Assembly (NCBI GenBank): GCA_000431335.1
Contig: FR888061.1
Coordinates: 40,798-104,797 of the forward strand
Direction: 5' to 3'
Length of the DNA stretch: 64,000 nucleotides
Source of the DNA: Clostridium sp. CAG:343
Lineage (GTDB): Bacteria > Bacillota > Clostridia > TANB77 > CAG-508
Shown: piece by piece, positions 27,813 through 38,059 of the stretch
How the letters are laid out: each line of letters starts with the position of its first letter
How positions within the stretch are numbered: position 1 is the stretch's first letter
Notes under the pieces: model-generated
Database searches by the model: none
What the model saw: only the letters and a program-made list of their open reading frames with translations
What the model was told of the DNA's origin: nothing
Position numbers and translations under genes: made by a program

Positions 27813-29675
27813 CTATGCTATATTTCCTTTAGGTTCTCTAAATGTTGGTACAACTTCTTTTATAACTCTTTTTATTTCGTCTTTTTGCTCATTGTTGCAA
27901 TTTTCAAGTAAACATTTAAGTTCTGCCAATTTATATTGTATCATATTCATATCAATTTGCATAGGCTCTGCAATATAAATTTTATCATTTTTTGTTGATT
28001 GTAATCCTTCTTCAGACATCAATAACTCTTCATATAATTTTTCTCCTGGTCTTAACCCTGTTATTTTTATTTGTATATCAACATTTGGCTCTAGTCCTGA
28101 TAATTTAATTAGTTTTACTGCCATATCATATATTTTCACTGGTTCTCCCATGTCAAGTACAAATATTTCTCCTCCTTTAGCTGTTGACATTGCTTGCAAT
28201 ACTAGTGATACTGCTTCTGGTATTGTCATAAAAAATCTTGTAATTTCCTTATGTGTTACTGTTACTGGTCCTCCATTTGCTATCTGTTTTTTAAATAATG
28301 GCACTACTGAACCATTGCTTCCTAATACATTTCCAAATCTTACAGCTACATATTCAGTGTTACTGTCCTTATTTTTTGCTTGCACTATCATCTCGCATAA
28401 TCTTTTTGTTGCTCCCATTATATTAGTTGGATTTACTGCTTTATCTGTTGAAATTAATATAAATCTTTTTACTCCATATTTTTCTGCACAATTAGCAACA
28501 TTATATGTTCCAAATACATTGTTTTTAATTGCTTCTAATGGGCTTGTTTCCATTAGTGGTACATGTTTATGTGCTGCTGCATGAAATACTAAATATGGTT
28601 TATATTCACTAAATATTTCGTTTAATCTTTCTGTTTCTCTTACACTTGCAACTATTGCATCTATTTTTATCTTTGGATAATTAAATTTTAATTCTTGTTC
28701 TATATCATATAAATTATTTTCATAAATGTCTACTATGACTAATCTTTCAGGCTTAAATTTTATTATCTGTCTGCATAATTCTGAGCCTATTGAACCTCCT
28801 CCACCTGTTACTAATATTACTTTGTCTTTTATCAATTCTCCTATATTTTTATTATTTAATTTTATAGGTTCTCTTCCTAGTAAATCTTCTATTTGTACAT
28901 CTCTAAAATTTTGTTCTAGAGGTTTGTTTTTTATTAGTTCTTTTGTACCTGGTAATATACGCACTTTACAGCCTGTTTCTTGACATATTTCTAATATTTT
29001 TCTTCTGTCTTCTGATGATATATTTGATATTGTGAAAAATATTACTTCTACATTATTTTCTTTGCATATTCGTGGTATGTCATAACGTGTTCCTAATATT
29101 TTGTTTCCTGATATTGCATAGTTTACTTTGTTTGTGTTATCATCTATTAATCCTATTACTTTATATGTATCTTTCATACTACTTTTTATGGTCTCTAATA
29201 ATATTCTAGTTGCATTTCCTGCTCCTATTACTAGTACATTTTTCTTTTCTGTATCTTCTTCAGTATCTTTATATTGACTTGTTAATATCATTCTAATAAA
29301 TACTCTATATCCTATTATTACAGGCATTATGATAAGTTCTGCTATTAAATTTACTCTTTCGTTTGCAATTGGTATTACTTTTAAAATATTAAAAATTATC
29401 ATTATAGTGCAAGATATTGAACATGCCAAAATATATACTAAATAATCACTACCATTTTCATATCTTGTTATATTATGGTATGTCCTAAAGCTTGTTAATA
29501 CAATCTGATAAATCAATGTTGCTAATATAATTGTATCTATTATAATTTTTTGCATTTCTTTAGACAATTCCACCTGGTTTTCTATAATAATTACAGCAAC
29601 ATAATATGCTGCTGTAATTATTATAATATCCATCATCCTTAAAAAAACGTTTCTATGTTTCTTTATTAATTTCAC
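27813..29675 (-). CDS. pglF: Membrane-bound UDP-GlcNAc 4,6-dehydratase (PglF/CapD type)
   Basis: 620 aa. Four N-terminal transmembrane helices (about 12-130) are followed by a first nucleotide-binding domain (VLVIGAGNATRILLE) and the catalytic SDR domain with VTGGGGSIGSELCRQI and HAAAHKHVPLME. PglF-type enzymes replace the usual YxxxK Tyr with Met; here the residue lies in IMGATKRL, giving MxxxK-like MGATK, consistent with this class. It catalyses the first step from UDP-GlcNAc towards bacillosamine. The start is GTG, overlapping the VanZ-like gene by 23 bases. Confidence 0.92.
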   Translation of the reverse strand: MKLIKKHRNVFLRMMDIIIITAAYYVAVIIIENQVELSKEMQKIIIDTIILATLIYQIVLTSFRTYHNITRYENGSDYLVYILACSISCTIMIIFNILKVIPIANERVNLIAELIIMPVIIGYRVFIRMILTSQYKDTEEDTEKKNVLVIGAGNATRILLETIKSSMKDTYKVIGLIDDNTNKVNYAISGNKILGTRYDIPRICKENNVEVIFFTISNISSEDRRKILEICQETGCKVRILPGTKELIKNKPLEQNFRDVQIEDLLGREPIKLNNKNIGELIKDKVILVTGGGGSIGSELCRQIIKFKPERLVIVDIYENNLYDIEQELKFNYPKIKIDAIVASVRETERLNEIFSEYKPYLVFHAAAHKHVPLMETSPLEAIKNNVFGTYNVANCAEKYGVKRFILISTDKAVNPTNIMGATKRLCEMIVQAKNKDSNTEYVAVRFGNVLGSNGSVVPLFKKQIANGGPVTVTHKEITRFFMTIPEAVSLVLQAMSTAKGGEIFVLDMGEPVKIYDMAVKLIKLSGLEPNVDIQIKITGLRPGEKLYEELLMSEEGLQSTKNDKIYIAEPMQIDMNMIQYKLAELKCLLENCNNEQKDEIKRVIKEVVPTFREPKGNIA

Positions 29676-30175
29676 TTTTATTTCCCCTTTTTATTTTTAT
29701 CATTATATCTAACTTTTTTATACAGCTATTAATTAACTTAACTAATATTATCCCAAAAAACACACCACATGAATCTATTATTACGTCTGTTACTCTAGCA
29801 GCTCTACCTGGAACAAAAGCCTGATGTATTTCATCACTTGTTGCATATATAATACCAAAAATCATACTAAATGCAATTTTATTTATTTCTTTTGTTTTGT
29901 ATGTAGAAATTAGTAACATAAGTAATACTCCGTACTATTGTGTATATTGAAAAATGTGCTATTTTTCTTATTATCGTCTCTATTTTTAATAATATTTTTT
30001 CCTTCTCTGTCTGAGGCCTTTCATTTATTGTTTTTATGTTTTGAGTAATAGTTATAGTCACTTTTTTACTTAAACTACTAGACTGTTGTGAATTCTGACT
30101 TGAAAATCCAAATATAATTCTAAATGTACAAAGTAATAATATAATTAATATTATTCTTAATATATTTACTTTCAT
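29653..30175 (-). CDS. VanZ-like membrane protein, with +1 frameshift at an in-frame CGG
   Basis: The VanZ family is membrane proteins of poorly known role, sometimes linked to glycopeptide tolerance. The N-terminal helix (MKVNILRIILIILLL) and the motif IRKIAHFSIYTI are in the first frame, which then reads GTA CGG and terminates 17 codons later. Skipping the C of CGG (RC of 29930-29932) gives IVGVLLMLLIST and the conserved second half, with YATSDEIHQAFVPGRAARVTDV (part) and DSCGVFFGI. The span is 523 nt (3n+1), 173 aa. GAGGGG lies just before the chosen ATG at 30173-30175. It sits between the LCP gene and pglF. Confidence 0.85.
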
Positions 30176-30194
30176 TTTCCCCTCTTGTTTTAAG

Positions 30195-31187
30195 TTATTT
30201 TGTATATCCTGTTTTTGCAATTATGTCATTGCTTATTTGTTTTATCGTATCTGATGGCGAATAATCCTTTTGTTCAAATACCTCTTGATGTAATCTAGTT
30301 ACATTACTTTCTAATGTAATTGGAATTCCATACCATCTATCCATAGTTTTTCCTTTTGTATCATATGGCCAACCTAAACTTTCTACTATTTTAAAGTTTG
30401 GAGCACTTGGCAATAATCCAAATATATCATTTGCTGTTATATTTGTATATACTCTTGGTAACACTTGATCTACAAGTATATTTAATTGACTAATATTAAA
30501 TGTCTTTACTTTGTTTACTACTGCAGTTAATACATCTCTCATTCTTTCTGTTCTTTTATAATCTCCACCTGTTGCATATCTAATTCTTGCATATGCTAAT
30601 GCTTGTTCTCCTGTTAAATTATATGTTCCTGCCTTTGTTATTCCAGATATATGAGGTACTTCTTCTGCTGTTATATTCATTGATATTCCTCCTATGTCGT
30701 CTATAATTTCTTTTACAGCATCAAAGTTTACAGTTACAAATTCTTTAATATTTAAATCTAAATTAGTATTTAAAGTCTTTATAGCAAGTGGTGCCTCTCC
30801 ATATGAATATGCATGTGTTATTTTATCAAGTCCATGCCCTTCGATTTGAACATATGTATCACGATAAACAGAAACTAGTTTTACATCCTTGGTTTTATTA
30901 TTAATACTAGCTATTATAATACAATCACTTCTATTTCCTTTGTTATATGTATCTTCTCTTGAATCTATTCCAAATATTGCTATATTTCTATAATCAGCTA
31001 ATTGTTCCTCTGCTTGTGCTGAAACATTCAAATCATTTTCATCTATATCAACTTTTTGTATTTTTGATAATTTACTATTTATATACCAATATGTTCCACC
31101 TATTATTATTGCCAATATAAGAACTAGTACTAGTACAATTATTCCAAAAGCTGTTAAACCTTTTTTATGTTTCTTTTCCTTTGACAT
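30195..31187 (-). CDS. LytR-CpsA-Psr (LCP) family glycopolymer ligase
   Basis: Attaches undecaprenyl-linked glycopolymers to peptidoglycan outside the cell. 330 aa with a basic N-terminus, one transmembrane helix (about 12-35) and an LCP domain: NIAIFGIDSRED, RSDCIIIASINNKTKDVKL, VSVYRDTYV (catalytic Arg/Asp), ITHAYSYGEAPLAI, and LAYARIRYATGGDYKRTERM. It is the likely last step for the glycan made by the downstream genes. Confidence 0.94.
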   Translation of the reverse strand: MSKEKKHKKGLTAFGIIVLVLVLILAIIIGGTYWYINSKLSKIQKVDIDENDLNVSAQAEEQLADYRNIAIFGIDSREDTYNKGNRSDCIIIASINNKTKDVKLVSVYRDTYVQIEGHGLDKITHAYSYGEAPLAIKTLNTNLDLNIKEFVTVNFDAVKEIIDDIGGISMNITAEEVPHISGITKAGTYNLTGEQALAYARIRYATGGDYKRTERMRDVLTAVVNKVKTFNISQLNILVDQVLPRVYTNITANDIFGLLPSAPNFKIVESLGWPYDTKGKTMDRWYGIPITLESNVTRLHQEVFEQKDYSPSDTIKQISNDIIAKTGYTK

Positions 31188-31237
31188 TTTATTTCCTTCT
31201 TTCTAAATATTTTTTGAAAAAGACTATTTTTTTATTA

Positions 31238-32950
31238 TTACATTTTATTTGGCATTTCTATACCAAGCAAGTTAGCTCCTATTTTTAACACTTGTCCTAC
31301 TGCATAAGTTAAATAAACTCTTGCATTTTGTGTATCTTTATTTTCTGTTATAATTTTATTCTCATTGTAAAACACACTATATGCTTTTGCTAAATCTATT
31401 AAATATCTCGCAAGAATAGATGGCTCTTCTTTTTCTGTTACTTGTTTTAATACATTTTCAAAATTGTATATTAATTTTATTATATTTTGCGAATACTCAT
31501 CTAATAATTCTTTTATTTGTACACTTTTTAATTCTGGTATTTTCCCTGCTTTTTCTATTACACTTTTTGTTCTTACATATGTGTATTGTATATATGGTCC
31601 TGTTTCTCCTTGGAAGTTTAATATTTGATCCCATTCAAATATTTCGTCTTTTACTCTACTATTTGATAAATCGTTAAATATTACTGCTCCTATTCCTACT
31701 TTTTTTGCTATTTCTTCCTTGTTTTCTAAACTAGGATTTTTTTCTTCTATTATTATTTTAGCTCTCTGTATTGCTTCATTTAACAAATCCTCTAATTTTA
31801 TTACTTTTCCCTCTCTTGTTGACATCTTTCCTGTTGGAAGTAATACCATTCCAAAAGGTATATGTTGTAATCCATCTGTATATTTTTTGTCTATTCCTAG
31901 TAATTTTGCTACTTCAAATACTTGCTTAAAATGTAATACTTGCTCATATGAAGTTAAATACAAAGCTTTATCAAAATCATATGTTCTTGCTCTATATAAA
32001 ATTGCTGCTAAATCTCTTGTTGCATATGTTGTAGATCCATTAGATTTCTCTATTATACATGGAGTATTTATTCCTTTATCTTCCAAGTCAATAATTTTTG
32101 CTCCTTGTGATGAAATTAGTTTTCCTGTTTTTTCCAATATTTCTATAACTTCTGGCATTTTATCTGAATAAAAAGCTTCTCCATTCCATGAGTCAAATTC
32201 ACTACCTAATAAATCATATACTTTTTGGAATTCTTTTAAGCTTAAACTCTTAAACTTTTCCCATAGTTCTACACAATATTTATCTCCATCTTCTAACTTT
32301 TTAAAATTATTTCTGCATTCTTCTAAGACTTTTTCATCTTCTTTACATAGATTATTTATTCTTATATATATTTTGGTTAATTCATCTATTGGATTTTCTT
32401 CTATATTATATTCTTTTCCCCAAAGTTTATAGCCTTCTATTAGCTTTCCAAATTGTGTTCCATAATCTCCTAAATGATTTATTCCAGTTACGTTATATCC
32501 TAAATGCTTATATATTTTATATAATGCTCCTCCTATTACTGTTGAACGCAAATGTCCAATATGGAACGGTTTAGCTATGTTAGGTGCAGAATAATCTATT
32601 ACTATATTTTTTCCTTTTCCAATTTTAGACTTTCCATAGTTATCTTTATTATTTTCTATTTGATTTAATACTTCTTTTGTTATTATATCTTTATTTATAT
32701 AGAAATTTAGATATCCTCCAACTACCTCCACTTTTTCTATTTCTTCTGGTGTAGTTTCTATTTTTTCCTTTATTTCATTAGCAATTACTGGAGGAGCCTT
32801 TCGTAACTCTTTTGCAAGACGAAAACATGGAAATGCATAATCTCCATTTTTGGAATCTTTTGGCATTTCTATATAGCTTTCTAATTCTTTTTCATTTAAG
32901 TTTGTTGCATCTGCTAATATTTTTGCTATTTTTTCTTTAAAGTCTATCAT
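31238..32950 (-). CDS. argS: Arginyl-tRNA synthetase
   Basis: Charges tRNA-Arg. 570 aa. The N-terminal Add1 domain is followed by SAPNIAKPFHIGHLRST (HIGH motif at about 129-132) and GKMSTREGK as the KMSKS loop, then the C-terminal anticodon-binding domain (ILARYLIDLAKAYSVFYNE). It lies 15 bases downstream of galE. No T-box leader is visible. It is relevant to the CGG question because it charges every tRNA-Arg the cell has. Confidence 0.97.
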   Translation of the reverse strand: MIDFKEKIAKILADATNLNEKELESYIEMPKDSKNGDYAFPCFRLAKELRKAPPVIANEIKEKIETTPEEIEKVEVVGGYLNFYINKDIITKEVLNQIENNKDNYGKSKIGKGKNIVIDYSAPNIAKPFHIGHLRSTVIGGALYKIYKHLGYNVTGINHLGDYGTQFGKLIEGYKLWGKEYNIEENPIDELTKIYIRINNLCKEDEKVLEECRNNFKKLEDGDKYCVELWEKFKSLSLKEFQKVYDLLGSEFDSWNGEAFYSDKMPEVIEILEKTGKLISSQGAKIIDLEDKGINTPCIIEKSNGSTTYATRDLAAILYRARTYDFDKALYLTSYEQVLHFKQVFEVAKLLGIDKKYTDGLQHIPFGMVLLPTGKMSTREGKVIKLEDLLNEAIQRAKIIIEEKNPSLENKEEIAKKVGIGAVIFNDLSNSRVKDEIFEWDQILNFQGETGPYIQYTYVRTKSVIEKAGKIPELKSVQIKELLDEYSQNIIKLIYNFENVLKQVTEKEEPSILARYLIDLAKAYSVFYNENKIITENKDTQNARVYLTYAVGQVLKIGANLLGIEMPNKM

Positions 32951-32965
32951 GTTTTTTCCTCTCTT

Positions 32966-33970
32966 TTAACTATTTTTTTCTATATATCTCCAAGAATCCT
33001 TACACATATCTTCTAGTGTTTTTGTTGCTTCCCATCCTAATTCTTCTTTTGCTTTTTTAGGATCTGCGTAACAAGTTGCAATATCGCCTTCTCTTCTTGG
33101 AGCTATTTTATATGGTACCTCTTTTCCTGTTGATTTTTCAAAAGCTTTTACCATATCTAATACACTATAACCATTTCCAGTTCCTAAGTTATAAATATAT
33201 AACCCTTCTCCTTCTTTTTCTAATTTCTTTAAAGCTGATACATGTCCTTTTGCTAAATCCACAACATGGATATAATCTCTTACTCCTGTTCCATCTGGTG
33301 TATTGTAATCATTTCCAAATACTGATAATTCTTTTAACGTTCCCGCTGCTACTCTCGCAATATATGGCATCAAATTATTTGGTATTCCTTGTGGTTCTTC
33401 ACCAATTAATCCAGATTCATGAGCTCCTACTGGATTAAAGTATCTTAGAATACAAATATCCCAAGAATTATCAGAGGCATATAAATCTTTTAATATTTGT
33501 TCTATAAATAATTTTGAACTTCCATAAGGATTTGTAGTTCCTCCTATTTTGCAATCTTCTGTTAATGGTATTCTCTCTGGTTCTCCATACACAGTAGCTG
33601 ATGAACTAAATATGAATTTTTTTACTCCATATTTTTTCATAGTTTCTAATAAAACTAAACATCCTGATATATTGTTATGATAATATTCTAATGGCTTTTG
33701 AATAGATTCTCCAACAGCTTTATAACCAGCAAAATTTAATACAGCTTCTATTTTATTTTCTTCAAATACTTTTTCTAACTTTTCTTTGTCTAAATAATCT
33801 ATTTCATAAAATTTAAAATCTTTTCCTGATATTTCTTTTATTTTATCTAATACTTCTGGTTTGCTATTTGAAAAGTTATCTATTATAACTATTTCCTTTC
33901 CTGCTTTTAATAACTCTACAGCTGTATGACTTCCTATATATCCTGCTCCTCCTGGTAATAATATTGACAT
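32966..33970 (-). CDS. galE: UDP-glucose 4-epimerase
   Basis: NAD-dependent epimerase interconverting UDP-glucose and UDP-galactose (or their N-acetyl forms). 334 aa from MSILLPGGAGYIGSHTAVEL, with FSSSATVYG, the catalytic YxxxK as YGSSK, and GTGVRDYIHVVDLA. The ATG at 33968-33970 follows AAGGAGG; an upstream in-frame ATG would overlap cysS. It probably supplies the glycan locus that begins four genes downstream. Confidence 0.95.
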   Translation of the reverse strand: MSILLPGGAGYIGSHTAVELLKAGKEIVIIDNFSNSKPEVLDKIKEISGKDFKFYEIDYLDKEKLEKVFEENKIEAVLNFAGYKAVGESIQKPLEYYHNNISGCLVLLETMKKYGVKKFIFSSSATVYGEPERIPLTEDCKIGGTTNPYGSSKLFIEQILKDLYASDNSWDICILRYFNPVGAHESGLIGEEPQGIPNNLMPYIARVAAGTLKELSVFGNDYNTPDGTGVRDYIHVVDLAKGHVSALKKLEKEGEGLYIYNLGTGNGYSVLDMVKAFEKSTGKEVPYKIAPRREGDIATCYADPKKAKEELGWEATKTLEDMCKDSWRYIEKNS

Positions 33971-33983
33971 ATTAAATTCCTCC

Positions 33984-35378
33984 TTATCTTTTTTTGATTT
34001 CAGTTCCTTGTTTTGTATCTTTGATATCATATCCTTTTTGATTTATCAAGTCTCTTAATTCATCAGATTTATTCCATTCTTTATTTTCTCTTGCAATTCT
34101 TCTTTTATCAATCAAATCTAATATTTCTTTTGGTATATCTTGTTTTCCTGAATTTTCTTCATTAATCTTAATCCCTAAAATATTATCAAATCTAGTAAGA
34201 ATTTCTGCAATTTCTGGATTTTTCTTTTCAAATTTAGCAGCTTCCCAAACGAAGCTCATTGCAAGAGGCATATTTAAGTCATCATTGATAGCTTTATGAA
34301 AGCCTTCTTCTATTTGTTTTAATTTTTCTTTGTCTTCAATTGTTAATTTGTCTGTTCCATTTAAATTTAATTGATAACTATTACGTAATCTTTCTAATGA
34401 CTTTGATGCCGCCTCTAATCCTTCCCATGTGAAGTTTAGTTTATTTCTATAATGGCATGAATAACTAAATAACTTATATGCTATTGGATCATATCCTTTT
34501 TCTATAAAATCCTTAACTAAATATACATTTCCAAGACTTTTTGACATTTTTCCACCATTAATTAGTAAATATTCTCCATGTATCCAGTATCTTGCTGGTA
34601 TCTTTCCACAAGCACCTTTGCTTTGTGCAATCTCATTTTCATGATGAGTCGGAATTAAATCAATTCCTCCTGTATGAATGTCAAATTGCTCTCCTAAGTA
34701 TTTTTTTCCCATTGCTGAACATTCTATGTGCCATCCTGGATAGCTTGGTCCCCATGGGCTATCCCATTTCATCAAATGATTTTCTGGTGCTTTTATCCAT
34801 AATGCAAAGTCTTGAGGATTTCGTTTTTCTGGATCCACTTCAATTCTTGCTCCAGCTTTTTGATTTTCTATATTTAAGTTTGATAATATAGGATACTTAT
34901 CTAATTTTGATATATCAAAATAAATTGCTGTTGATGTTTCATATGCATATCCATTTTCTATTAATTTTTCAACATATTCTATCATCTCTTTTATATGTTC
35001 TGTTGCTTTGCATATTATTTCTGGTGTTTCTATATTTAACAAATTTAAATCATCAAAAAATAGCTTTGTATAATGTTCTGCTATTTCTAAAGGAGTTTTA
35101 TGTTCTTCATTTGCTGATTTTAGCATTTTGTCTTCTCCTTCATCTCCATCTGATACTAAATGTCCAACGTCTGTTATATTCATAACATGTTTTATTTTAT
35201 ATCCATTATATCTCAATACTCGTCTTAAAACATCTTGAAATATATTAGTTCTTATATTACCTATAGTTGCATTTTTATAAACAGTTGGTCCACAAGAATA
35301 CATTCTTACTTCTTGTTTGTCAATTGGTATAAATTTTTCTTTTTGTCTTGTAAGTGTATTATAAAAATATATATCCAT
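33984..35378 (-). CDS. cysS: Cysteinyl-tRNA synthetase
   Basis: Charges tRNA-Cys. 464 aa from MDIYFYNTLTRQKEKF. It contains CGPTVYKNATIGNIRTNIF, where the usual HIGH-type H is Thr (TIGN), the zinc-site WHIECSAMG, GGIDLIPTHHENEIAQS and KMSKSLGN. The Thr variant of the HIGH motif is also known to me from other clostridial CysS sequences, so it is unlikely to mean loss of function. The ATG at 35376-35378 is preceded by AAAAGGAGAG. A hairpin lies just upstream. Confidence 0.96.
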   Translation of the reverse strand: MDIYFYNTLTRQKEKFIPIDKQEVRMYSCGPTVYKNATIGNIRTNIFQDVLRRVLRYNGYKIKHVMNITDVGHLVSDGDEGEDKMLKSANEEHKTPLEIAEHYTKLFFDDLNLLNIETPEIICKATEHIKEMIEYVEKLIENGYAYETSTAIYFDISKLDKYPILSNLNIENQKAGARIEVDPEKRNPQDFALWIKAPENHLMKWDSPWGPSYPGWHIECSAMGKKYLGEQFDIHTGGIDLIPTHHENEIAQSKGACGKIPARYWIHGEYLLINGGKMSKSLGNVYLVKDFIEKGYDPIAYKLFSYSCHYRNKLNFTWEGLEAASKSLERLRNSYQLNLNGTDKLTIEDKEKLKQIEEGFHKAINDDLNMPLAMSFVWEAAKFEKKNPEIAEILTRFDNILGIKINEENSGKQDIPKEILDLIDKRRIARENKEWNKSDELRDLINQKGYDIKDTKQGTEIKKR

Positions 35379-35397
35379 AAACTTCTCTCCTTTTACT

Positions 35398-35430
35398 AAA
35401 ATTGCCAAAAATATTAATTTTGGCAATTTT
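35398..35430 (-). terminator. Hairpin between the PBP gene and cysS
   Basis: AAAATTGCCAAAA and TTTTGGCAATTTT pair around a 7-base loop. On the minus strand it follows the PBP stop codon by about 20 bases. The T-run after the stem is short (AATTTTAG includes stem bases), so termination may be partial. Confidence 0.55.
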
Positions 35431-35449
35431 ATTGCTTAATATTACAATA

Positions 35450-38059
35450 TTATGTTTCAGCACCTGGATCTTCAGTTCCAGATGTATTTGTATTCCCACC
35501 TGTATTCGTTGTATTTCCACCTGTGCTTGTATTTCCACTTGTATTTATATTTTCACCTGTATTTGTTGTGGTTTCTGATCCTGTGTTTGTTGTATTATGT
35601 TTTGGTTTTTCAGGCTCTTTTGGTTTTTCCTCTGGTTTCTTATGGATATCACAAATTTCTTCAACTTTTGTTCCTGAAGAACTATTTTTTCCACTTACTG
35701 GTGTCCAAAGTTTTAATTGTTCTTTTGGTACTGTCGCACCATAATTGTTTACTTTTGTCTCTGGACAATACTCATTTGCTACTTTTCCAGATTCAGTACA
35801 TAATTTTTGACTTCCATGTCCTTGACATTTTTCAGGTATATTATTTGATGCAAATATTTCTTTATAAGTATCTGTACATCCTGTTGTAGCTAAACATCCT
35901 GTTGTTCTACATACTGTTTGTTCTACAATTCCACTTGGCTTTTGGAAAGATGCATTTGCTAACTTTTTATGAATGTCTGTCATTACTGCATCCCATATTT
36001 GACCTGCTGGATTTTGAGAAAATCCTTTTACTTCTTCACTGTCATCATATCCAAACCATGTTGCGGCAGAATAATATGGCGTAAATCCACATAACCATCT
36101 GTCATAACTCTTGTCAGTTGTTCCTGTTTTTGCAGCTACATCCATTCCTGATATTCTACAATAAGTAGCTGTTCCTCTTGAACTATTTACTGGCTCTTGA
36201 GTTATCTTTTTAGTAAGATATGCTGTTTGTTCTGAAACTGCTCTTACTTGTTCTTGTTTTGGTGTTAATACTGTGTTCCCACTACTATCTACTACTTTAG
36301 TATAGAATGTTGGTGTAATATAAATTCCATCATTAGCAATAGTTCCATATGCTGCTGCCATTTCTAATGGACTAACACCGTCTGTCATACCTCCAATTGC
36401 TAATGATAATACATTATCTTTTTTATCGTCTAATGAAGTTATTCCCATCTTTTTAAGATATTGAATAGATTTTTCTGGTGTTAATTCTTTCATTATTTTT
36501 AAAGCTGGTATGTTTTGTGAAGTTTCTATAAATTGTCTTATATTAATAATTCCTCTATATCTTTCTCCATCATTTTTAGGTGTGTATCCTCCACCAAAAT
36601 CAGTTTTTACGTCATCATATACTGTAGCAGGTGTAATTACCTTTTCCTCTAATGCTGGAGCCACATCTGCTATTGGTTTTATAGAAGATCCTGTTTGTTT
36701 TTTCATTTGAGTTGCTCTATTCCATCCAGATCCTTCTTTTGTTCCTAAGCCACCTGCAATTCCTACAACATTTCCTGTTTTATAATCAATAATAGCCATT
36801 CCAGATTGTGTTGTTTGCTTTTTACTAGGGCTCGTCTTTTTATATTTTTCTTTTGCATATTCTTCTTCTAGTCTAGCTTGTATAGTAGAATCTACTGTTG
36901 AATAAATAGTTAATCCACTACTATACACATAATTTTCTGCTAATTGTCTTGAAATATCTTTTTCATCCATTACTTGGTTAATTACTTGGTCTATTACTGC
37001 ATCTGTATGATAAGAATAAGTAGTTCCTGTTGCAATAGCAGCTTTTTCAAATTTTAATCCTTCTTCTGCTTGTTTTACAGCTTCATTGTATTCTTCTTCA
37101 TTTTGAATATATCCCAATTCTTTCATTTTAGCTAATACTGTTAATACTTTTGATTTTATTCTTTCATCTCTTTTTTCTTCTGTGTCATTATTTGAAGCTA
37201 ACTTGTATGGATTATAATAATTAGGTGATGAGTTAATTCCTGCTAAAAATGCACATTCTGCTAAACTTAAATCTTTTGCACTTTTATTAAAATAATATTC
37301 TGCTCCTAATTCTACTCCATGTAGATTTCCTTCTCCACCCACATATAAAATATTTAAGTATAATTCTAATATTTGATCTTTAGATATCATTCTTTCTACT
37401 TGATAAGCTTTTGCCCATTCTTTTACTTTTCTAAAAATTCCTGCAAGTCCTGAAGATTCATCATCTTTTGTTATATTCTTTACTAATTGCTGTGTAATTG
37501 TACTACCACCATACGAACTATTACCAGTTACAGTGTGTAATATTGCTCCTGCTGTTCTTTTTAAATCTACTCCATTATGTTTATAAAATCTTTCATCTTC
37601 AATTGCAACATATGCTTTTGGTAAGTAATCTGCCATATCTTCAAGTGTAATTACTTTTCTTTTTTCATCACCACTTAAATTAGCAATAACTCCTCCATTT
37701 GAGTCTACAACAACTGAATTAGATGCTCCTATTTTTAATTCTTCTTTTGTTATTTCAAAATCGTCTCCAAATAGTCCAAAAAACATTCCTGCTACAATTC
37801 CTGCACCTATTACACAAAGTAATAAAAATATAACTAACATTATTTTTATAGCCATTCTCAATTTTGGATGCTTTTTTTCCTTTTTCACTTTTTTCGTTTT
37901 TTTATTCTCAACTGGTTTATACATTTTAGTAGAATCATCTACTTTTTTAGCTTTTGCTCTTTTACCAGTTTTTCTTTTTTTATTTTGAGTTCTGTATTGT
38001 CTTGTTTTTTCATTACTTTTTTGTCTATTACTTCTATTTTCTCTACTATTATTTGGCAT
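35450..38059 (-). CDS. mrcA: Class A penicillin-binding protein (PBP1A-like)
   Basis: Bifunctional peptidoglycan synthase of 869 aa. A basic N-terminal tail and one transmembrane helix (about 70-95) are followed by the GT51 glycosyltransferase domain with the catalytic Glu in EDERFYKHNGVD and GGSTITQQLVKN, then the transpeptidase domain with the nucleophile in TGSSIKPIADV, SQN in ETSQNIPAL and KTG in AAKTGTTDKS. The C-terminus is a low-complexity Thr/Asn/Gly tail (NTGGNTTNTGG-type repeats) likely to sit in the wall. It has an AAGGAGGG ribosome site and appears to head the cysS-galE-argS cluster, with a weak hairpin between. Confidence 0.95.
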   Translation of the reverse strand: MPNNSRENRSNRQKSNEKTRQYRTQNKKRKTGKRAKAKKVDDSTKMYKPVENKKTKKVKKEKKHPKLRMAIKIMLVIFLLLCVIGAGIVAGMFFGLFGDDFEITKEELKIGASNSVVVDSNGGVIANLSGDEKRKVITLEDMADYLPKAYVAIEDERFYKHNGVDLKRTAGAILHTVTGNSSYGGSTITQQLVKNITKDDESSGLAGIFRKVKEWAKAYQVERMISKDQILELYLNILYVGGEGNLHGVELGAEYYFNKSAKDLSLAECAFLAGINSSPNYYNPYKLASNNDTEEKRDERIKSKVLTVLAKMKELGYIQNEEEYNEAVKQAEEGLKFEKAAIATGTTYSYHTDAVIDQVINQVMDEKDISRQLAENYVYSSGLTIYSTVDSTIQARLEEEYAKEKYKKTSPSKKQTTQSGMAIIDYKTGNVVGIAGGLGTKEGSGWNRATQMKKQTGSSIKPIADVAPALEEKVITPATVYDDVKTDFGGGYTPKNDGERYRGIINIRQFIETSQNIPALKIMKELTPEKSIQYLKKMGITSLDDKKDNVLSLAIGGMTDGVSPLEMAAAYGTIANDGIYITPTFYTKVVDSSGNTVLTPKQEQVRAVSEQTAYLTKKITQEPVNSSRGTATYCRISGMDVAAKTGTTDKSYDRWLCGFTPYYSAATWFGYDDSEEVKGFSQNPAGQIWDAVMTDIHKKLANASFQKPSGIVEQTVCRTTGCLATTGCTDTYKEIFASNNIPEKCQGHGSQKLCTESGKVANEYCPETKVNNYGATVPKEQLKLWTPVSGKNSSSGTKVEEICDIHKKPEEKPKEPEKPKHNTTNTGSETTTNTGENINTSGNTSTGGNTTNTGGNTNTSGTEDPGAET

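Noticed and set aside
33984..35378. Defective cysS because the HIGH histidine is Thr (TIGN).
   Set aside because: All other CysS motifs are intact and the same variant occurs, to my knowledge, in other clostridial CysS proteins.
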